Below, one piece after another: positions 18,359 to 22,593 of a stretch of 22,593 bases of DNA. How positions within the stretch are numbered: the first letter of the stretch is position 1; each line of letters begins with the position of its first letter. The DNA is taken from the NCBI RefSeq assembly GCF_008831285.2, contig NC_045147.1, forward strand, positions 10,138,334-10,160,926, read 5' to 3'. The stretch comes from Nymphaea colorata (lineage: Eukaryota; Streptophyta; Magnoliopsida; Nymphaeales; Nymphaeaceae). The position numbers and the translations under genes were made by a program. The notes under the pieces are model-generated. The model saw only the letters and a list, made by a program, of their open reading frames with translations, was not told the DNA's origin and made no database searches.

Positions 18359-21064
18359 ATGAAGAAATCAACTTGCTCGCTGCCTCTGCTTCTGCTATCC
18401 ATCCTCTGTTCCTTTTTTCTTCCTTACGTGGTTCGCTCTGCATCTCCCGTCAAATCCGTTATCCTTCTGAACTGTGGTGCCTCTTCTGACGCTTTTGATG
18501 CTGACAAACGTGGGTGGAGTAACGACTCCACTGCACCCTTTGGTCCTTCAAATTCACAATATTCTTTCCCTGCCGAAGCTTCCAATGCCGACTTGTCTTT
18601 ACTCGCTTCTAGTGTTCCTTACAAAACTGCTCGCATCTTCACTTCTGCTGTCTCCTACAACTTCACTCCGCTTTCTAAGGTTCGTCATTTCGTGCGGCTC
18701 CACTTCTTCCCTGCTGTGTACCTTGATCGGAATCCCAGCAATGCCTTCTTCTCTGTCAAAGCCGGGCCTTACACTCTGCTCAGCAACTTCAGCCCCGCCA
18801 TCACTGCCTCTGCCCTCAATCAGGCCTACATCATGCGTGAGTTCTTTGTCACCATCCCCTCTGGCTCCCTCACCCTCACATTCACTCCCTCACAAAGCAC
18901 CTCCGATTCATTCGTTTTCATCAATGGCATAGAGATCGTGTCTTCACAAGAACTGTTCCTTTCCGGTGCCTCCACTGTTCCTACCAACCAAATCTTCCCC
19001 ATACGTGATTCCGATGCATTGCAGACTGTCGTTCGGCTAAATGTAGGGGGAGCTTATGTTCCCCCCACCTCTGATTCTGGCCTCTTCCGAACTTGGTATG
19101 ATGATGTTCCGTTCGTCTTTGCTGCTGGTTTGGGAGTGTCTTACCCCCGTGATCCCAACGTAAGCATCCAGTACTCAGACGCTTTCCCGAGGTACATTGC
19201 TCCAGTAGACGTGTATGGCACTGCTCGCTCAATGGGGCCTACTGCCTCTGTGAATTTGAACTACAACCTCACTTGGTCCATTGCAGTCGACAATGGATTC
19301 CGCTACTTGGTCAGACTCCATTTCTGTGAGATACAGTCAGAGGTCTCCCAAGTGAACCAGAGGGCATTCAACGTGTACATGAACAATGTGACTGCAGATC
19401 CTGGATTCGATGTGATTCTTTATGCAAAGAGCAAAGTTCAAGCTCCCCTGTATACTGGTGTGGCTGTGTATAAAGACTACATGGTATTGGTGCCTTCACA
19501 GAGTAGCAAACAAAGCGATTTGCTGATTGATCTCCATCCAGATGTTGATGTCAGACCGTATTATGCTGATGCGATTCTTAATGGGCTTGAAGTGTTCAAG
19601 ATCAATGAATCATCTGGTAACCTTGCTGGACCAAATCCAGACCTCCCGCCGGCGTTTCCACCTGAGAAGAGTCCTACTTCTTCCTCTCGTCGGCAAGGTG
19701 GTGGTCACAAACTTGTAGTTGCAGGTGCAGCAGGTGGCGTCGCTCTGGCGCTTGTTGTCGGTGCTTGCCTCTGTTGCTTGTTGTGCAGGCACCAACAGAA
19801 GAAAAAGGAGAAAATGAGTGGTGATGATGGGACCAAGTGGATGCTATCATCGCCCTACGTGCAAGAGAGAAATGGGAAGTCGATCGTCTCTTCAGCGGAG
19901 AAGAGCGACGCCTTTCTGAGCAATGCCTCTAATGCTTATTGCCGACATTTCACATTCTCTGAGATTGTTGCGGCCACCAACAACTTCGACGAGGCTCTCC
20001 TTCTAGGGACTGGTGGTTTCGGCAAGGTCTACAAGGGCGAGATCGATAGTGGCACCAAAGTTGCCATTAAAAGGGGGAGCGAGCTCTCGCAGCAGGGCGC
20101 TCATGAATTCCAGAACGAGATCGAGATGCTTTCGAAGCTCCGCCATAGGCACATGGTCTCCTTAATCGGCTATTGTGAGGACAGCTCCGAGATGATTCTG
20201 GTTTACGAGTACATGGCCCATGGCACTCTCTGTGAACACCTTTACGGCAAAAAAAGGTCACCATTGTCTTGGAGACAAAGGCTCGAGATATGCATTGGTG
20301 CGGCTAAGGGGCTGCACTATCTTCACACAGGAGCCAAGCGCACCCTTATACACAGAGATGTGAAGTCCACCAACATTCTCCTCGATGAGAAATGGGTGGC
20401 GAAGGTCTCTGATTTCGGCCTCTCGAGAATGGGCTCGGAGAAGGATGATTCCCATGTGAGCACAGTGGTGAAGGGCACATTTGGATATGTCGATCCAGAG
20501 TACTACCGCCTGCAGCAGCTCTCTGAGAAATCTGATGTCTACTCTTTTGGAGTGGTTTTATTTGAGGTTCTCTCTGCTCGTCCTGCACTTGATAGGTCAC
20601 GCCCCACCTTGCAGGTGAGCTTGGCCGAATGGGCGCTCCGCTGCCTGAGGAAAGGCGTGATTGAACAGATCGTTGATCCCTTCCTGAGAGGGAAGATCGC
20701 AACTGAGAGCCTGCGCAAATATGCTGAGACTGCAGAGAGATGTTTGGCTGACCAGGGAACCGATCGTCCAACCATGGCGAATGTGCTCTGGAACTTGGAA
20801 TTTGCTCTCAGCTTGCAGACGAGTGCAGAGGAGACGGATGAGAAGGGAATGGCTGCTGGTTTTGTTGACAGCTTGGATGATCAGATTCAGGAGGCGCTGC
20901 CTTTTGCCAAGGTGAAGAGGTCTGATGACGACATTAATTGTCTTACTCCTGATACCATGACGAGCAGCACAAGCTTTGGAGGCGGGAGCTCCACCACTAT
21001 GGATTCAGAGAAGATGCACCCAAGTGCAGTTTTCTCTCAGATTATGAATCCAAATGGGCGGTAA
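18359..21064 (+). CDS. FER: CrRLK1L receptor-like kinase, FERONIA/ANXUR type
   Basis: A 901-residue plasma-membrane receptor kinase in one exon. A signal peptide (about 1-27) leads to a malectin-like ectodomain (about 34-418) with seven N-glycosylation sequons. The juxtamembrane stretch starts G-N-L-A-G-P-N-P, as in FER and ANXUR. The membrane segment is about 452-476 and ends C-L-C-C-L-L-C. The Ser/Thr kinase (about 543-817) is complete: glycine loop G550-T-G-G-F-G555, Lys571, C-helix Glu587, HRD 665-667 with K669 and N672, DFG 685-687, activation segment ending G-Y-V-D-P-E-Y. It is an RD kinase and looks catalytically intact. The last residues, V-F-S-Q-I-M-N-P-N-G-R, match the FERONIA C-terminus closely. 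CrRLK1Ls sense cell-wall state and RALF peptides with LLG co-receptors, controlling growth, fertilisation and immunity. ATG 18359 was chosen because the signal peptide follows it; the frame is open upstream to 18302, but without ATG. Length fits FERONIA (about 895). The symbol marks the subclade; strict orthology needs a tree. Confidence 0.95.
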   Translation: MKKSTCSLPLLLLSILCSFFLPYVVRSASPVKSVILLNCGASSDAFDADKRGWSNDSTAPFGPSNSQYSFPAEASNADLSLLASSVPYKTARIFTSAVSYNFTPLSKVRHFVRLHFFPAVYLDRNPSNAFFSVKAGPYTLLSNFSPAITASALNQAYIMREFFVTIPSGSLTLTFTPSQSTSDSFVFINGIEIVSSQELFLSGASTVPTNQIFPIRDSDALQTVVRLNVGGAYVPPTSDSGLFRTWYDDVPFVFAAGLGVSYPRDPNVSIQYSDAFPRYIAPVDVYGTARSMGPTASVNLNYNLTWSIAVDNGFRYLVRLHFCEIQSEVSQVNQRAFNVYMNNVTADPGFDVILYAKSKVQAPLYTGVAVYKDYMVLVPSQSSKQSDLLIDLHPDVDVRPYYADAILNGLEVFKINESSGNLAGPNPDLPPAFPPEKSPTSSSRRQGGGHKLVVAGAAGGVALALVVGACLCCLLCRHQQKKKEKMSGDDGTKWMLSSPYVQERNGKSIVSSAEKSDAFLSNASNAYCRHFTFSEIVAATNNFDEALLLGTGGFGKVYKGEIDSGTKVAIKRGSELSQQGAHEFQNEIEMLSKLRHRHMVSLIGYCEDSSEMILVYEYMAHGTLCEHLYGKKRSPLSWRQRLEICIGAAKGLHYLHTGAKRTLIHRDVKSTNILLDEKWVAKVSDFGLSRMGSEKDDSHVSTVVKGTFGYVDPEYYRLQQLSEKSDVYSFGVVLFEVLSARPALDRSRPTLQVSLAEWALRCLRKGVIEQIVDPFLRGKIATESLRKYAETAERCLADQGTDRPTMANVLWNLEFALSLQTSAEETDEKGMAAGFVDSLDDQIQEALPFAKVKRSDDDINCLTPDTMTSSTSFGGGSSTTMDSEKMHPSAVFSQIMNPNGR

Positions 21065-21331
21065 TCTTAGTATTTTGTTGATCTTATACTAGTTATATTG
21101 AAGTTTCAGAAGGATATTCATTCTTCTTATCTACTTCCAATTACTGCCACGGACAAGGGAAAATTTGAAGATTGAAATTACCAATTTGATCACCTAATGA
21201 GCAAGGGGAGTTGCAGAGGAACTGCAACACGCCATGGTGGCTCCGGTTATGGCTTTGCCTATGTAACCTTTGACTGTAGACCTTTTCCTGTTGCATTAAT
21301 GTATTTTACCATGAATTCAGCTGCAGGAGGA

Positions 21332-21337
21332 AATAAA
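21332..21337 (+). terminator. Candidate poly(A) signal 1 of the receptor kinase
   Basis: A perfect AATAAA about 270 bases after the stop codon, a reasonable plant 3'-UTR length. Confidence 0.4.
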
Positions 21338-21398
21338 AATAGACACCCTTCTACTGTCTCTCCTCCATCCTGCCACCTCACAAATGTAGCCGGCTACC

Positions 21399-21404
21399 AA
21401 TAAA
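21399..21404 (+). terminator. Candidate poly(A) signal 2 of the receptor kinase
   Basis: A second perfect AATAAA about 335 bases after the stop codon, followed by T-rich sequence with TTTGTA. It is as plausible as the first; both may be used. Confidence 0.45.
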
Positions 21405-22593
21405 TTCATAGAGCAATATAACTCTGATGTTTGTACGTCTTCTTTAGTTTTTCTCCTGTGACAATGATCAATGAGATTCTGAAATTGCCTTACTTGACAT
21501 GGACTCTTTCTTTGTCAGGTTTGTATTTGGATAATGGTCAGAGTACCTGCTTTTCACACCATTTGTAGTTTCCTTCTTGTTTACCATCCTTCCAGACTTG
21601 TTTCTTTACTCTTTTGGGATTTACTGAGAAGCAGGAAAATGAGTTGCAAATCACATCACCATAGTGTTTCTCCTGCTAGTTGTTACAGACTTCATATTAG
21701 GTGTCGTTTCCTTTTTATCGTCATCTTTTATCATTAATGGCATGGCTGTAATATTCTTTGTTTTTAATAGGAGTTATTAGTTTATGGTGTAAAAGTTTGA
21801 TTTTATAATATAATGTTAGGGTTCAGCAGACAGTTACCATAGCTGCCGTCCCTATCCTTTGGCATTTCTCTTGTCCTTTTTCCTTGTTTTTCTGTACATA
21901 AGTCTTCGGTGGATGACACACAGGTTGCTGGGCATTTACCAGAGGTATGATCTAAGAGATCTAAGTTGTCTTTTCACTCAAGAAATCCCTCTTTTTCTGA
22001 TGATAATTTGATCTGTCATCTTCACTGTCTTCTTATTTCTATTCTCTATGATCTCATCTCTCATCATTTTCTTCTTCCTGTTACTGTTTTTTTTTTTTTG
22101 GTTTGCCCTTTATTCTATGCTCTTATTGATGCCGTATGGTCCTCTTTTTGCTCTGTTTTCTCTTCCCTGCACGTGGTTGAGATCTGCCCCTAAGTCTGAC
22201 CATTCTCAATAGGCTAACGTCCCTTTCTGTCTATTTCAATTCCTTATGAATTAGTAACAGCAGCAGTATTAAGCCACTCTTTATCATCACAATTGGCTGA
22301 CGTTGTTTCATTCTTGTATCTACTCTATAGTTCTTTTATTCTCCTTCATATTTGGCCTCCAGTAAGCTTGTGAAGGTTGACACAAACATGTCATCATCTT
22401 TGCTCTTTTCCAACAGGTCTCTCGTGTCAAAAAAGAAAAGAGGCGCAGGTTCACAGAAAGCCTTCCTTTCTTTGCTTCACTTCCAGCAAGTTTTATCCCC
22501 TTCAACAGACCTGTTAAAAAAAAAAAACTGTTTGTTGCTTATATTAGCTTACCTTGTTTGAAAGGACGGTTGATATTGTTTTATTACTGATTA
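21405..22593. other. 3' flank, no gene seen
   Basis: T- and pyrimidine-rich on the plus strand, especially 21960-22180, with only short unconserved frames. It could include a longer or spliced 3' UTR of the receptor kinase, or the flank of a gene beyond the window. Neither can be shown. Confidence 0.4.

Noticed and set aside
18474-18932. 152-codon Leu/Ser/Pro-rich frame inside the receptor kinase, and other nested frames to 20915
   Set aside because: They are out-of-frame shadows of a conserved 901-residue coding region.

Overview
The window comes from a flowering-plant nuclear genome. It is AT-rich, microsatellite-laden and mostly intergenic, with two well-supported protein-coding genes, both GC-richer than their surroundings and both with uninterrupted coding regions. 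Gene families, plant-type splice and poly(A) signals and plant retroelement relics all point to an angiosperm; I cannot name the species.

Layout. 1-5,060: gene-poor DNA with a TRIM-like mini-retrotransposon (248-546), microsatellites, a possible LINE RNase H scrap and one unidentified decayed reading frame. 5,062-5,560, minus strand: a 124-residue two-EF-hand calcium-binding protein with its own poly(A) signal and TATA-like box; its first EF loop is one residue short. 5,670-8,650: a tandem repeat upstream of that gene, then AT-rich DNA and a decayed LTR-like block with a minus-strand TATA box and a GC-rich hairpin cluster. 9,141-11,927, plus strand: a badly decayed Ty1/copia gag-pol, recognisable from gag through protease to integrase, with an internal ~342-bp tandem duplication of its 5' part and a MITE-like insertion in gag. 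11,928-12,782: further MITE-like elements, the clearest having perfect 14-bp terminal inverted repeats. 13,031-13,780: a frameshifted PPR-like scrap and an unidentified 134-residue ORF. 14,146-17,350: no recognisable gene. 17,500-21,410, plus strand: a FERONIA/ANXUR-type CrRLK1L receptor kinase (901 residues, intronless coding region), probably with a ~620-bp intron just upstream of its start codon. 21,405-22,593: T-rich 3' flank with no supported gene.

The receptor kinase (cell-wall and RALF-peptide sensing) and the EF-hand protein (calcium binding) are about 13 kb apart, in opposite orientation and separated by transposon debris, so proximity implies no functional link. I found no credible undescribed multi-gene system. 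The points most worth checking are the in-frame upstream ATG created by the predicted leader intron of the receptor kinase, the 11-residue EF loop, the TRIM-like element with its ~76-bp interior, and the nested, internally duplicated copia relic.
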